From a virus, in IMG/VR virus record IMGVR_UViG_3300048999_000093, positions 1-20,958 of that record: a DNA stretch of 20,958 nt; one strand, written 5' to 3'. Under the pieces are notes generated by a model. That model was not told the DNA's origin. It saw only the letters and a program-made list of their open reading frames with translations, and ran no database searches. The translations under genes were made by a program, and so were the position numbers. Shown piece after piece: positions 1 to 6,495 of this stretch; the first letter of the stretch is position 1; every line of letters begins with the position of its first letter.

Positions 1-288
1 CCCGACCCGTCCTGGCACCGCGAGCACGGCTGGACTGATGCCGAGGCCGGGGAGGTGCTGGAGGAGTTCCGCGACTACTGGTGCGCCAAGGCCGGCGCGA
101 ATGCCACGAAGCTCGACTGGCAGGCGACGTGGCGGAACTGGCTGCGCAAGGCGGCCCGCGATCAGCGTCGCGGCCCGCGCGGCTGGCACGGGCAGGCGAC
201 CACCACCACCCGGGTGTCCGACGCGCTGGCGCTCGCCGAGCGGCTGGATAAGCAGGACGCGGCGTCCCCGCAGGACCGGCTGTGGTGA
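1..288 (+). CDS. Phage replication initiator / DnaT-like protein, C-terminal part (5' end outside window)
   Basis: The frame is open from the first base, so only about 95 C-terminal residues are seen. The segment FRDYWCAKAG followed by TKLDWQATWRNWLRKA is the aromatic-rich signature at the C-terminus of many phage replication proteins that carry an N-terminal helix-turn-helix (replisome organiser, lambda O or DnaT-like). In that family this part is thought to contact single-stranded DNA or the helicase loader. The rest is a Gln/Thr-rich tail. The stop overlaps the start of the next gene, a probable helicase loader, which supports a replication role. The N-terminal DNA-binding domain cannot be checked here. 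The class is fairly secure; the exact subtype is not. Confidence 0.7.
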   Translation, partial: PDPSWHREHGWTDAEAGEVLEEFRDYWCAKAGANATKLDWQATWRNWLRKAARDQRRGPRGWHGQATTTTRVSDALALAERLDKQDAASPQDRLW

Positions 289-686
289 GCCGGGGCGACG
301 CGGCCCGGCTGCTCGCGCTGGCCGCCGCGTTCGACCGGCGCACCGTCGGCGAGGAGGACGCCATCGCCTGGTCAGACGTCCTGGCCGACCTCGACGCCGA
401 GGACTGCGCCAAGGCGATCCGCGATCACTACCGCGACCAGACCGCGTGGATCATGCCGGCCCACATCCGCACAGCGGTGCGCCGGGCACGCGCCGAGCGG
501 ATCACCCGCGAGCCCGAGCCTGTCCCGGACGCCGACCCGGATGACGTGCCCGCCTACTTGGCCGCGCTGCGAGCTGGCCGCCGCCGGTCGGCCCGAGGCG
601 AACGCGCCCGCCCGGTCACGGCGTTGCTGAACGAAGCCGCGCGCTGGCACTCGCTACCGCGTGGAGCCGGCCGCGTGCCCGAGTGA
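282..686 (+). CDS. Probable replicative helicase loader (G39P / loader-and-inhibitor type)
   Basis: This is a 134-residue protein with a GTG start at 282 (a second GTG follows at 285) that overlaps the upstream stop. Residues about 5-70 are helical and follow the pattern of phage loader proteins: a conserved AFDRRTV turn, then AWSDVLADL, then a DAEDCAKAIRDHY helix, then WIMPAHI and an Arg-rich helix. In SPP1 the analogous G39P delivers the DnaB-type helicase to the origin-bound initiator. The C-terminal half is Pro/Asp/Arg-rich and probably disordered. Position directly behind the initiator fragment agrees with this role. No helicase is in the window, so the partner is inferred. Confidence 0.6.
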   Translation: MVSRGDAARLLALAAAFDRRTVGEEDAIAWSDVLADLDAEDCAKAIRDHYRDQTAWIMPAHIRTAVRRARAERITREPEPVPDADPDDVPAYLAALRAGRRRSARGERARPVTALLNEAARWHSLPRGAGRVPE

Positions 687-706
687 CCCGAGCTTGCCGG
701 GCCGGC

Positions 707-768
707 TATGGTCTTGCTTGACCAGACCGCAATGAGCGGGCTGGCGACCCCACCCAGGGAGACACCCC
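707..768 (+). promoter_or_regulatory. Promoter with palindromic operator upstream of the small membrane protein gene
   Basis: A -10-like TATGGT lies at 707-712 and overlaps the 17-base motif GTCTTGCTTGACCAGAC at 711-727, whose arms GTCT and AGAC are inverted. The same arrangement recurs at 2568, 9773 and 16463. A strong SD-like CACCCAGGGAG at 751-761 precedes the ATG at 769. No convincing -35 is seen; gTGACc at 683-688 is a weak candidate. Promoter function is inferred from position and recurrence. Confidence 0.6.
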
Positions 769-1068
769 ATGTACCAGCAGACCCCGTTCGAGCCCGTCGC
801 GCGTCAGCCCCGCAAGCGCCGCCGGGTGTTCTTGTGGTTCTTCATCGGCGTGCAGATCCTGTTCCTGATCTGGATCATCGCCGGCACCCACGCCGCCGCG
901 ACCGACCACACCGCCTGCACCGGGCTGGACGCGCAGACCTGCCAGTCCGCCAAGGACGCCGGGGCTACCATCGGCGCCGGGCTGGTCATCGCCCTGTGGG
1001 CGTTCATCGACTTCATCCTGCTCGCGATCTACCTGGTGGTGCGCCTGTCGCGGCGCGGTGCCCGCTGA
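769..1068 (+). CDS. Small two-helix membrane protein
   Basis: The 99-residue protein has a positively charged N-terminal stretch (RKRRR, 15-19), a first hydrophobic helix at about 20-39, a short loop with two cysteines (C50 and C58) that could be disulphide-linked outside the membrane, and a second helix at about 66-91 followed by RLSRRGAR. Both ends are basic, so both should face the cytoplasm. Similar two-helix proteins are common in actinophages and actinobacterial mobile elements, with no assigned function. It is the first gene behind a promoter/operator at 707-727 and overlaps the next start by one base. A holin is possible by topology, but nothing lytic lies nearby. Confidence 0.75.
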   Translation: MYQQTPFEPVARQPRKRRRVFLWFFIGVQILFLIWIIAGTHAAATDHTACTGLDAQTCQSAKDAGATIGAGLVIALWAFIDFILLAIYLVVRLSRRGAR

Positions 1069-1334
1069 TGGCCGCCAAGACGCTGGCCGCACGGCTGGAG
1101 GCCATCACCCGCAGGCAGGCCGCCGACCTGGAGAACGATCTCGGGGAGCTGTACGAGCTGCTGGAGATGGCGATGGGCGAGATCGACACGCTGAACGAAT
1201 CCCTGTCCGGGTGGGCCGATGACGGTACCGACCGTGACGAGCGGGCCGAGCACGCCGACGTCGTCCCGGAGCAGGCCAGCGATCTCAAGGTCACGCTCCA
1301 GGCCATCAGCGACAAGCTCTACGGCACGGCGTGA
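1068..1334 (+). CDS. Small coiled-coil-like acidic protein, unknown function
   Basis: This 88-residue protein starts at the ATG of a TGATG junction with the membrane protein gene. Residues about 5-48 are predicted helical with heptad-like Leu/Ile spacing (ARLEAI, LENDLGELYELLEMAM, EIDTLNESL), so it may form a coiled coil. An acidic linker follows, then a second short helix (DLKVTLQAISDKL). It contains no Cys and no catalytic signature. I do not recognise the family. Co-translation with the upstream membrane protein suggests shared expression only. Confidence 0.7.
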   Translation: MAAKTLAARLEAITRRQAADLENDLGELYELLEMAMGEIDTLNESLSGWADDGTDRDERAEHADVVPEQASDLKVTLQAISDKLYGTA

Positions 1335-1507
1335 CACCCAAGGGGCAGCACGGCGGCAACCGGTCGCAGAAGTCCGGGCTCGCCCGGGTCGCAGGCGCGA
1401 AGGGCGGACGCCAGCACACTGAACAGGGCAAGCCGCACGTGCCGCAGAAGGTGATCCGGGCCGGGAAGGTCACCAAGACCAAGTCGACCAAGAAACCGGG
1501 AACCTGA
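1331..1507 (+). CDS. Short highly basic protein, unknown function
   Basis: A 58-residue reading frame begins at GTG 1331, overlapping the previous stop (GTGA), and ends at the TGA that shares a base with the next ATG (TGATG). Both junctions match the style of the operon. It is rich in Lys, Arg, Gly and Gln (TPKGQHGGNRSQKS near the start, KVTKTKSTKKPGT at the end) and has almost no acidic residues, so it probably binds nucleic acid or is disordered. Codon third positions are almost all G or C, as in the neighbours. I do not recognise a family. Confidence 0.65.
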   Translation: MTPKGQHGGNRSQKSGLARVAGAKGGRQHTEQGKPHVPQKVIRAGKVTKTKSTKKPGT

Positions 1508-2025
1508 TGGAGCGCATGAACGCCAACCCCAACCCCGGGCGCTGCTCGAACTGCGGTGCGTCGTGGGCGCGGTGCGAGATGAAGCTGCGCCGCGACCAGC
1601 GGCCCTGCTGCTCGGCGTGCGCCACGACGGTGACCCACGACCAGGACCGCGTCGTGGAGACGGCCCGCACCCAGACCGAGGAGGATCTGCTCGGCTCGGC
1701 GCTGGCCACGGTCAACCGCCAGATCGAGCTGCTGGACGCCGCCGCCAGGGACAAGGCCAGCACCGAGGCCCGCGCCGAGTTCGAGTACAGGCTGGCATGC
1801 GAGCTGTGCTCCATGCTCGCCGACTACCTCAACGGCGTCCCGATCAAGCTGTCCGAGCTGTCGGTGGAGGCCCGCCGCCGCATCATCGCCTACCAGCACG
1901 CCGCTGGCCTCGGGCAGCTCGGCATCGCGGGCAGCGACGAGCACGGCCCGCTGCCGTCGGTGCCGCACGTCGAGCGCGCCCGCCGCGACGTGCTGGGCAA
2001 GGTCATCGACGTGGACCCGCTGTGA
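1507..2025 (+). CDS. Zinc-finger protein with helical C-terminal domain, unknown function
   Basis: The 172-residue protein begins with a Cys-rich module: C13-x2-C16, C23, then C34-C35-x2-C38, which fits one zinc-binding ribbon. The rest is helical (EDLLGSALATVNRQIELLDAAARDK and a long Glu/Arg-rich helix). A further Cys pair (C98 and C101 region, ACELC) lies in the middle. ATG 1507 is preferred because it overlaps the upstream stop; ATG 1516 is possible. The zinc ribbon suggests nucleic-acid or protein binding. I cannot assign a pathway. Confidence 0.7.
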   Translation: MERMNANPNPGRCSNCGASWARCEMKLRRDQRPCCSACATTVTHDQDRVVETARTQTEEDLLGSALATVNRQIELLDAAARDKASTEARAEFEYRLACELCSMLADYLNGVPIKLSELSVEARRRIIAYQHAAGLGQLGIAGSDEHGPLPSVPHVERARRDVLGKVIDVDPL

Positions 2026-2456
2026 GCGCCCTGCTGTCCGGTGCCCCGCCGCTGGCGATCTCGTACGGGCTGCTCACCCGGACCCTCCAGGACGCCGGCT
2101 GGATCATCACGGTGTTCAACCCGCACCCGGACCGGGCCGGCTTCCAGCTCCACGGTGAGCACCGCCACCGCGTCGAGACGAACGGTAAGCCGCTGCGCTG
2201 CTCGATCATCGTGTCCCAGCATGTGTTCGATGACCAGGACTGGCTGCACGCCTCGATCTATTTCGGGGACAACACCACCCCGACCTACCAGGACATGGCG
2301 ATGCTGCACCGCGCCGTGTTCGGCCGCCGCCGCCACTCCTGGCAGTGCTTCGTCCCCGCCGACCAGCACGTCAACCTCAAGGAGGTGCTGCACCTGTACG
2401 GCCGGGTCGATGGGCGCAACGTGCTGCCCGACTTCCGGATCCTGGGGTCGATCTGA
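2022..2456 (+). CDS. DUF7694-like phage protein
   Basis: This 144-residue protein starts at GTG 2022 in a GTGA overlap. The second half carries a recognisable phage-family pattern: DWLHAS (73-78), TYQDMAMLHRAVFG (88-101), FVPADQHVN (110-118) and LHLYGR (123-128) followed by the LPDF end. Proteins with this pattern are widespread in actinophages and are annotated as a domain of unknown function. The conserved His/Trp/Asp residues suggest a real enzyme or binding fold, but no activity is established. It ends the first gene group; a 156-base non-coding stretch follows. Confidence 0.7.
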   Translation: MSALLSGAPPLAISYGLLTRTLQDAGWIITVFNPHPDRAGFQLHGEHRHRVETNGKPLRCSIIVSQHVFDDQDWLHASIYFGDNTTPTYQDMAMLHRAVFGRRRHSWQCFVPADQHVNLKEVLHLYGRVDGRNVLPDFRILGSI

Positions 2457-2459
2457 GCA

Positions 2460-2526
2460 CCTACTCTAAACACCGCGCGCGCCCTGGAGCCCAGTGTTTC
2501 CGGGGCTCGCACGGCCTACTCGAAAC
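2460..2526 (+). repeat. Two direct 12-base repeats and small inverted repeats in the intergenic region
   Basis: CCTACTCTAAAC (2460-2471) and CCTACTCGAAAC (2515-2526) match at 11 of 12 bases and are spaced 55 bases apart. Between them, AAACAC (2468-2473) is inverted as GTGTTT (2494-2499), and GAGCCC (2487-2492) is inverted as GGGCTC (2503-2508). The second repeat contains the palindrome CTCGAAACGAG. This is one of the least GC-rich stretches of the window. It may be a binding-site array, a weak terminator for the gene ending at 2456, or both. Confidence 0.5.
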
Positions 2527-2567
2527 GAGCTTGAACGCCGGCTTGCGGAACTGTCTGGGGTCCGGGC

Positions 2568-2612
2568 TATAGTCTTACTTGACCAGACCGTTTCCACCCA
2601 AGGGAGACCGCA
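2568..2612 (+). promoter_or_regulatory. Promoter with palindromic operator upstream of the DUF932 gene
   Basis: TATAGT (2568-2573) is the best -10 match in the window. It overlaps GTCTTACTTGACCAGAC (2572-2588), which differs from the 711 copy at a single base. TTGCGG at 2543-2548 could serve as a -35, although the 19-base spacing is long. An additional half site GTCTGG lies at 2553-2558. The SD CACCCAAGGGAG (2595-2606) precedes ATG 2613. Confidence 0.65.
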
Positions 2613-3791
2613 ATGACGATCCAGACCACCACCCGCAACGCGACGCTCGACGACATGGTCGCCCTGCTCCGCGACCAGCACGCCCGCAAGCTCGACGTCG
2701 TCGCCCCGGCGACCGCGCTCCGCTCGCGCAACGCCTTGATCCACGTCCGGGGCGCCGAGCAGATCCTCACCCCTGACGGGGTCACCACCACCGACGGCGT
2801 GTACCGCCCGACCGTCGTGTTCGACGAGGGCATCGCCGACAAGCTCGGCATCCCGCTGGCCTACGTCCGCAAGCTCCGCGAGACCCGCCCCGACCTGTAC
2901 GACGCCAACGTCAACGGCTGGCTCCACGGCCGGTCGGTCACCCGCCTCGACGCCGGCACCGAGGTCATCGCCGAGCCCGACGCCCGCTCGTTCCTGGTCC
3001 GCGCGTTCCGCGACGACGACGGCGGCACCGGCGTGGTCCGGGCGCTGCTGTCCAACGGCTACGGCGTCATGGACAACCTCGACGCCCTGGTCGCGGTGCT
3101 CGACGGCGTGCAGCAGGCCGGGGTCAAGGTCGAGGTCGGCCGCTGCGACCTGACCGACCGCCGCATGTACGTGCAGCTCCGCTCGCCGGAGATCACCGCG
3201 CTGGCCCCCGAACTGCTCAGGGGCTACCGGTCCCCGTTCACCGGCGACTCGGGCGACAAGCTGCCCGTGGTCTCGGCCGGGCTGGTGCTGCGCAACTCCG
3301 AGGTCGGCGACGGCGCCTGGAGCCTGGCCCCGCAGATCGTGGTGCAGGTCTGCACCAACGGCATGACCGTGACCCGCGACGCGGTCCGCGCGGTGCACGT
3401 CGGCTCGAAGCTCGACGACGGCGTCATCCGCTGGAGCCAGGACACCGCGACGAAGAACGTCGAGCTGGTCGTGGCCAAGACCCGCGACGCGGTCGCCAGC
3501 TTCCTGTCGCCGGAGTACCTGAACGGCGCCGTGGCCCGCCTGGAGGCCAAGGCCGGCGCTCCGGTCGGCAAGGCCCAGGACACCATCACCGCCGTGGTGA
3601 AGCGGCTCGGGTTCGCCCAGTCGCACATCGACGGCATCCTGGACCACTTCATCAAGGGCGGGCAGGTCACCGCCGGTGGCGTCGCGCAGGCGTTCACCTC
3701 CTACAGCCAGACGATCGACGACGCCGACGTCGCCCACGAGATGGACGCCAAGGCCATCGAGGCGATGGAGTTCGTCGCAGCGAGCGCGTGA
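2613..3791 (+). CDS. DUF932 / phage-plasmid-like protein (TIGR03299 type)
   Basis: At 392 residues this has the usual length and layout of the DUF932 family found in phages and plasmids. An N-terminal alpha/beta part includes GVYRPTVVFDEGIADKLGIP and a conserved YRSPFTGDSGD segment; the central strand-rich region has PQIVVQVCTNGMTVTRDAVRAVHVG; the helical C-terminus ends in QAFTSYSQTIDDADVAHEMDAKAIEA. Function in the family is not established, although members often sit near recombination or single-strand annealing genes. Here it is a stand-alone unit: its own promoter/operator (2568-2588) in front, and a strong hairpin (3808-3844) behind. High expression is plausible. Confidence 0.85.
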   Translation: MTIQTTTRNATLDDMVALLRDQHARKLDVVAPATALRSRNALIHVRGAEQILTPDGVTTTDGVYRPTVVFDEGIADKLGIPLAYVRKLRETRPDLYDANVNGWLHGRSVTRLDAGTEVIAEPDARSFLVRAFRDDDGGTGVVRALLSNGYGVMDNLDALVAVLDGVQQAGVKVEVGRCDLTDRRMYVQLRSPEITALAPELLRGYRSPFTGDSGDKLPVVSAGLVLRNSEVGDGAWSLAPQIVVQVCTNGMTVTRDAVRAVHVGSKLDDGVIRWSQDTATKNVELVVAKTRDAVASFLSPEYLNGAVARLEAKAGAPVGKAQDTITAVVKRLGFAQSHIDGILDHFIKGGQVTAGGVAQAFTSYSQTIDDADVAHEMDAKAIEAMEFVAASA

Positions 3792-3807
3792 CGCTCACCC
3801 CGACGTC

Positions 3808-3844
3808 AGCCCCGGCGCAGCGCCCCCCGACGCTGCCCGGGGCT
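3808..3844 (+). terminator. Hairpin terminator behind the DUF932 gene
   Basis: AGCCCCGG (3808-3815) pairs with CCGGGGCT (3837-3844) and GCAGCG (3817-3822) pairs with CGCTGC (3831-3836). Only C3816 is bulged, and the loop is CCCCCCGA. This gives a 14-bp, very stable stem 17 bases behind the stop codon at 3791. No U-tract follows, which is common for actinobacterial terminators. The gene downstream starts at 3869, so the hairpin could also limit rather than abolish read-through. Confidence 0.7.
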
Positions 3845-3868
3845 GGCCCTCACCCGAGAGGATCCGCG

Positions 3869-4150
3869 ATGGCGACTCGCACCCGAGGCAAGCAGCTCGA
3901 CACCCGCGCTGCCGCCGCCAAGGCCGGCATCGCGCCGGGCTCGATCCAGCGGCTGCGCTACCGCGACCGCAAGGAGCCCCGCACCTACCCGGCCGGCCAC
4001 GAGCGGGCCGGCAAGCCGTGGCCGCGCTTCCCTGCGCCGGACGGTTACGTCGGCAACGTGCCGTGGTGGTACGAGTCGACGCTGGATGAACACCTCGCCG
4101 AGCTGCGCGGCCCTGGCCGCCCGCCGGCCCAACCCAAGGAGAACGGATGA
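3869..4150 (+). CDS. Small DNA-binding-like basic protein, unknown function
   Basis: The 93-residue protein starts at ATG 3869 behind the SD GAGAGGA (3856-3862). A longer frame from GTG 3788 would translate through the terminator hairpin and is rejected. The N-terminal half (LDTRAAAAKAGIAPGSIQRLRYRDR) looks like a short helix-turn-helix as in MerR/excisionase-like proteins, followed by RTYPAGHERAGKPWPRFPAPDGYVG and a WYEST-LDEHLAELRGPGRPP tail. The GRPP end is reminiscent of an AT-hook-like or excisionase tail. An excisionase or recombination directionality factor is possible, but no integrase is visible to support it. Confidence 0.65.
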   Translation: MATRTRGKQLDTRAAAAKAGIAPGSIQRLRYRDRKEPRTYPAGHERAGKPWPRFPAPDGYVGNVPWWYESTLDEHLAELRGPGRPPAQPKENG

Positions 4151-4344
4151 GGACAGCCAAGCAGGGCATGGCCGCGTGGGCGGCCGAGGTCGCGCACGAT
4201 CAGTCAGCGATCGCCGACGCCCGCAAGGCCGTGGTCTCGGTGCACGACCGACTGGGCATCAGCGACCGGCAGGCCGCCGAGCTGCACGCGGTGCTCGACG
4301 CCGAGCAGGCCCGGGTGCTGGATCGGTTAGCGGCCCGGGCGTGA
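4147..4344 (+). CDS. Small helical protein, unknown function
   Basis: This 65-residue protein starts at ATG 4147 in an ATGA overlap with the previous stop, behind the SD CCCAAGGAG. It is almost entirely helical (AAWAAEVAHDQSAIADARKAVVSVHDRL, then SDRQAAELHAVLDAEQARVLDRLAA) with a central LGISD turn. That turn between two helices could be a minimal helix-turn-helix, but the match is weak. No family is recognised. Confidence 0.65.
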   Translation: MRTAKQGMAAWAAEVAHDQSAIADARKAVVSVHDRLGISDRQAAELHAVLDAEQARVLDRLAARA

Positions 4345-4676
4345 GCCCGCGCAAGGCGCCCGAGCCTGAGCCGGACCTGTGGCCCCCGGGCCACGCCTGG
4401 ACGACGACGGTGAGCCTGCGTCTGATCTGGACCGACGGGCGCTGGCAGGTCGCCGCCGACCCGGCCCTGGTGCGTGACCCAAACGGCTGCGTGTGCAACT
4501 ACGGGCTGCACCTGACCGCCTCGCCCGATGTCCGCAACCGGTGCCGCGCCATCGCGGCCAACCTGGACGCCGAGCCGATGCCGTCGCCGATGCAGCTCGC
4601 CCGCCAGCTCGCCGCGCTGGCCGGGCTGATACTGGCCCCGATGCCCGAGGAGGACACCCCGCATGCCGAAGCCTGA
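4341..4676 (+). CDS. Hypothetical protein, unknown function
   Basis: The 111-residue protein starts at GTG 4341 (GTGA overlap). A Pro/Glu-rich N-terminus is followed by a strand-like TTVSLRLIWTDGRWQVAADPALV, a Cys pair in NGCVCNYGLHLT, a lone Cys at RNRCRAIAANLD, and a Leu/Ala-rich C-terminal helix. The three Cys plus His could bind a metal, but the spacing matches no finger that I know. Its last 14 bases overlap the start of the ParB-like gene, so it probably belongs to the same transcript as the hypermodification operon. Confidence 0.65.
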   Translation: MSPRKAPEPEPDLWPPGHAWTTTVSLRLIWTDGRWQVAADPALVRDPNGCVCNYGLHLTASPDVRNRCRAIAANLDAEPMPSPMQLARQLAALAGLILAPMPEEDTPHAEA

Positions 4677-5442
4677 CCGCACCGCGTTACCCGTCGAGAC
4701 CGTGCCCATCGAGAAGATCAAGACCGACCCGGACAACGCCCGCAAGCACAACCGCCGCAACCTGGACGTCATCCGGGCCAGCCTGTCCCGGTTCGGGCAG
4801 CGCAAGCCGCTGGTGGTGAACGGCCGGTACATGGCGATCGCCGGCAACGGCACCGTCGAGGTGATGCGCGAGCTGAACGCCGAAGCGGCCGAACAGGACC
4901 AGCCGGCCCCGTACGCGCAGGTCCACGTGACCCGGTTCCCGGGCACCACCGAGGAGGCCCGCGCCTACGCCATCGCCGACAACCGCTCCGGTGAACTGGC
5001 CGAGTGGGAGCAGGCGGTGCTGGCCGAACAGCTCGACGGGTTCAACGCCTCCCTGCTGGACGCGGCCGGCTTCGACCAGGTGGAGCTGGACGAGATCTTG
5101 GCCGCCGCCGCCAAGGCCGAGGCCGGGGGCAGCCAGTACGGCGAGCAGCAATTCCCGGGCCAGCAGCCCCACGCCGGCATGGCCGCGCTCGGCGAACGCT
5201 ACGAGGGCAAGGCGACCCGGTCGCTGTACTTCGAGTACACCACCGACCTGTTCGCGTGGGTGGTGGAGCGGCTGAACGACTACCGCACCGCCCACGAGCT
5301 GCCGAGCAACGCGGAGGCGCTGATTGCCGTGGTGGCCGCCGTGTCGGGGCGGACCCCGCCGGCTGGCCAAGCTGAGGGCGACGGGCAGCTCACCGACCCC
5401 GAGGCTGAGCCCGAGCAGGCCGAGGAGCCCTCCGATGCCTGA
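4663..5442 (+). CDS. ParB/Srx-like N-terminal domain protein, first gene of the hypermodification operon
   Basis: The protein has 259 residues and starts at ATG 4663 behind GAGGAGG. Residues about 10-115 show the ParB-like fold motifs: DPDNARKHN (22-30), IRASLSRFGQ (37-46), PLVV (49-52), IAGNGT (59-64) and AIADNRSGELAEW (103-115). This fold has nuclease, NTPase or DNA-binding roles, and phage versions are often fused or adjacent to DNA methylases. A C-terminal part holds SLYFEYTTDLFAWVVERLNDY, then an acidic Pro-rich tail. ParB-like proteins recur in published predictions of TET/JBP-linked DNA-modification clusters. A role in targeting or guarding modification is inferred. It overlaps the dioxygenase start by eight bases. 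A partition role is unlikely without ParA or parS. Confidence 0.8.
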   Translation: MPKPDRTALPVETVPIEKIKTDPDNARKHNRRNLDVIRASLSRFGQRKPLVVNGRYMAIAGNGTVEVMRELNAEAAEQDQPAPYAQVHVTRFPGTTEEARAYAIADNRSGELAEWEQAVLAEQLDGFNASLLDAAGFDQVELDEILAAAAKAEAGGSQYGEQQFPGQQPHAGMAALGERYEGKATRSLYFEYTTDLFAWVVERLNDYRTAHELPSNAEALIAVVAAVSGRTPPAGQAEGDGQLTDPEAEPEQAEEPSDA

Positions 5443-6310
5443 GCCCACCCGGCTGGAGCGGCGACGCCTGCTCACCCGCGAGCAGGCCGACGGGCTCGTC
5501 GGGGAGCTGGTCGCTGATGACCGCGCCGCGATGCAGCTCGTGGAGCCCACCATCGTGACCGACCCCGACCTGGGCGAGCCCGTGTTCGCCTACCTGCCGC
5601 TGCCCGACGGCTGGGTCGGCGCGCTCACCCAAGCGGTGCTGGCGATCGACGGGTTCACCGGGCTCGGCCGCGCCGGCAAGCTCCGCTCCCTGTCTCGGAC
5701 GTTCGGGATGGCTCCGCGCCGGCCGACGATGCTGCACGACTCGTGCCGGATCACCTCGCTCGCCCGCGACATGCCCGAGGTGCACAACACCCTGGCGATG
5801 CTGTCGCTGCACCTCGGGGACATGCTCCGCAGCTTCGCGCCGGCCATCGCCGAGCGGGACGTGCTGACCATCGGCGAGATCGACGACGACTGGCGGATGG
5901 CCCCGCACAGCCACTGGACCTCCGGCGTGGTCAATCACACCGCGCAGCTCCCGTACCACCGCGACGGCATGAACTTCGACGCCTGGTCGGCGATGCCGGT
6001 GATCCGCTCGGGCGTCTCGGGCGGGGGGCTGCATCTGCCCGAGTACGGGCTGACCACGTCGTGCCGCAACGGCTACGTGGTGTTCTTCAACGGCTTCCGC
6101 CTGGTGCATGGGGTGACACCACTGACCCGGATCCGCCCAGCAGCAGCAGGCGTCCCGCGCGGCTACCGGTTCTCGATCGTCTACTACGCCCTGCGGGGGA
6201 TGAAGGACTGCGCCACGTTCGCCGCCGAGCTGGCCCAGGGCCAGGCCAAGCGCACCGAGCGTGAGGAGAACCAACGGGCTGTCGTGAGTGGGGAGAAGTC
6301 ATGGCGATGA
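5435..6310 (+). CDS. TET/JBP-family 2-oxoglutarate/Fe(II) dioxygenase (DNA pyrimidine methyl hydroxylase)
   Basis: A 291-residue protein with ATG 5435 behind GGAG and overlapping the ParB stop. The iron ligands are clear: H175-x-D177 in LPYHRDGMNFDAWSAM and H225 in FRLVHGVTPL. R245 in GYRFSIVYYALRG fits the 2-oxoglutarate carboxylate contact. GGGLHLPEYG (196-205) and RNGYVVFFNG (211-220) are typical of the phage TET/JBP branch, as is TSGVVNHTAQ before the HxD. Known members oxidise the methyl group of thymine (JBP) or 5-methylcytosine (TET, including phage TETs) in DNA. Which base is used here is not visible: no cytosine-C5 methyltransferase lies in the window. The N-terminal 110 residues are family-variable. 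Neighbouring kinase, transferase and FAD genes imply that the hydroxymethyl product is further processed. Confidence 0.88.
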   Translation: MPEPTRLERRRLLTREQADGLVGELVADDRAAMQLVEPTIVTDPDLGEPVFAYLPLPDGWVGALTQAVLAIDGFTGLGRAGKLRSLSRTFGMAPRRPTMLHDSCRITSLARDMPEVHNTLAMLSLHLGDMLRSFAPAIAERDVLTIGEIDDDWRMAPHSHWTSGVVNHTAQLPYHRDGMNFDAWSAMPVIRSGVSGGGLHLPEYGLTTSCRNGYVVFFNGFRLVHGVTPLTRIRPAAAGVPRGYRFSIVYYALRGMKDCATFAAELAQGQAKRTEREENQRAVVSGEKSWR

Positions 6311-6495
6311 CGCTGGCGCAGGCTAAGGCCAAGATCGGCGCGAAGGTCCGCTACCACCCGCCCGGCGCGAACACGACCGCCCGCACCGAGGACGGGCGGA
6401 TCTCCTCGGTCAACGACCGCTACGTGTTCGTGATCTACGTCGGCGGCATGGGCGCCAAGGCGACCCGCCCCGATGACCTGGAGCTGCTGCCGTGA
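6301..6495 (+). CDS. Small SH3-like beta-barrel protein
   Basis: The 64-residue protein starts at ATG 6301 behind GGGAG and overlaps the dioxygenase stop; ATG 6307 is an alternative. The sequence reads as a chain of strands with the SH3/KOW-like pattern KIGAKVRYHPPG...EDGRISSVNDRYVFVIY...ATRPDDLELL, in which the final DDLELL closes the barrel. Small barrels like this bind nucleic acid or act as adaptors, and they are frequent in actinophages. Its place between the dioxygenase and the amino acid:DNA transferase suggests a DNA-binding accessory for one of them; this is inference. Confidence 0.75.
   Translation: MAMTLAQAKAKIGAKVRYHPPGANTTARTEDGRISSVNDRYVFVIYVGGMGAKATRPDDLELLP

Noticed and set aside
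2466-3737. Long minus-strand open frame (423 codons) opposite the DUF932 gene
   Set aside because: It mirrors the strong third-position GC bias of the plus-strand gene, gives Gly/Val/Asp/His/Arg-rich low-complexity sequence, and has no SD or recognisable domain.
3788-3868. Earlier GTG 3788 start for the gene starting at 3869
   Set aside because: It would translate the terminator hairpin as a Pro-rich leader; ATG 3869 has a clear SD.
4663-5442. Plasmid partition ParB
   Set aside because: No ParA, no parS-like repeats, and the sequence is of the phage ParB/Srx type that accompanies DNA-modification genes.
5390-6274. Minus-strand open frame of 294 codons opposite the dioxygenase
   Set aside because: The plus-strand frame has intact dioxygenase motifs; the opposite frame is compositionally a shadow.
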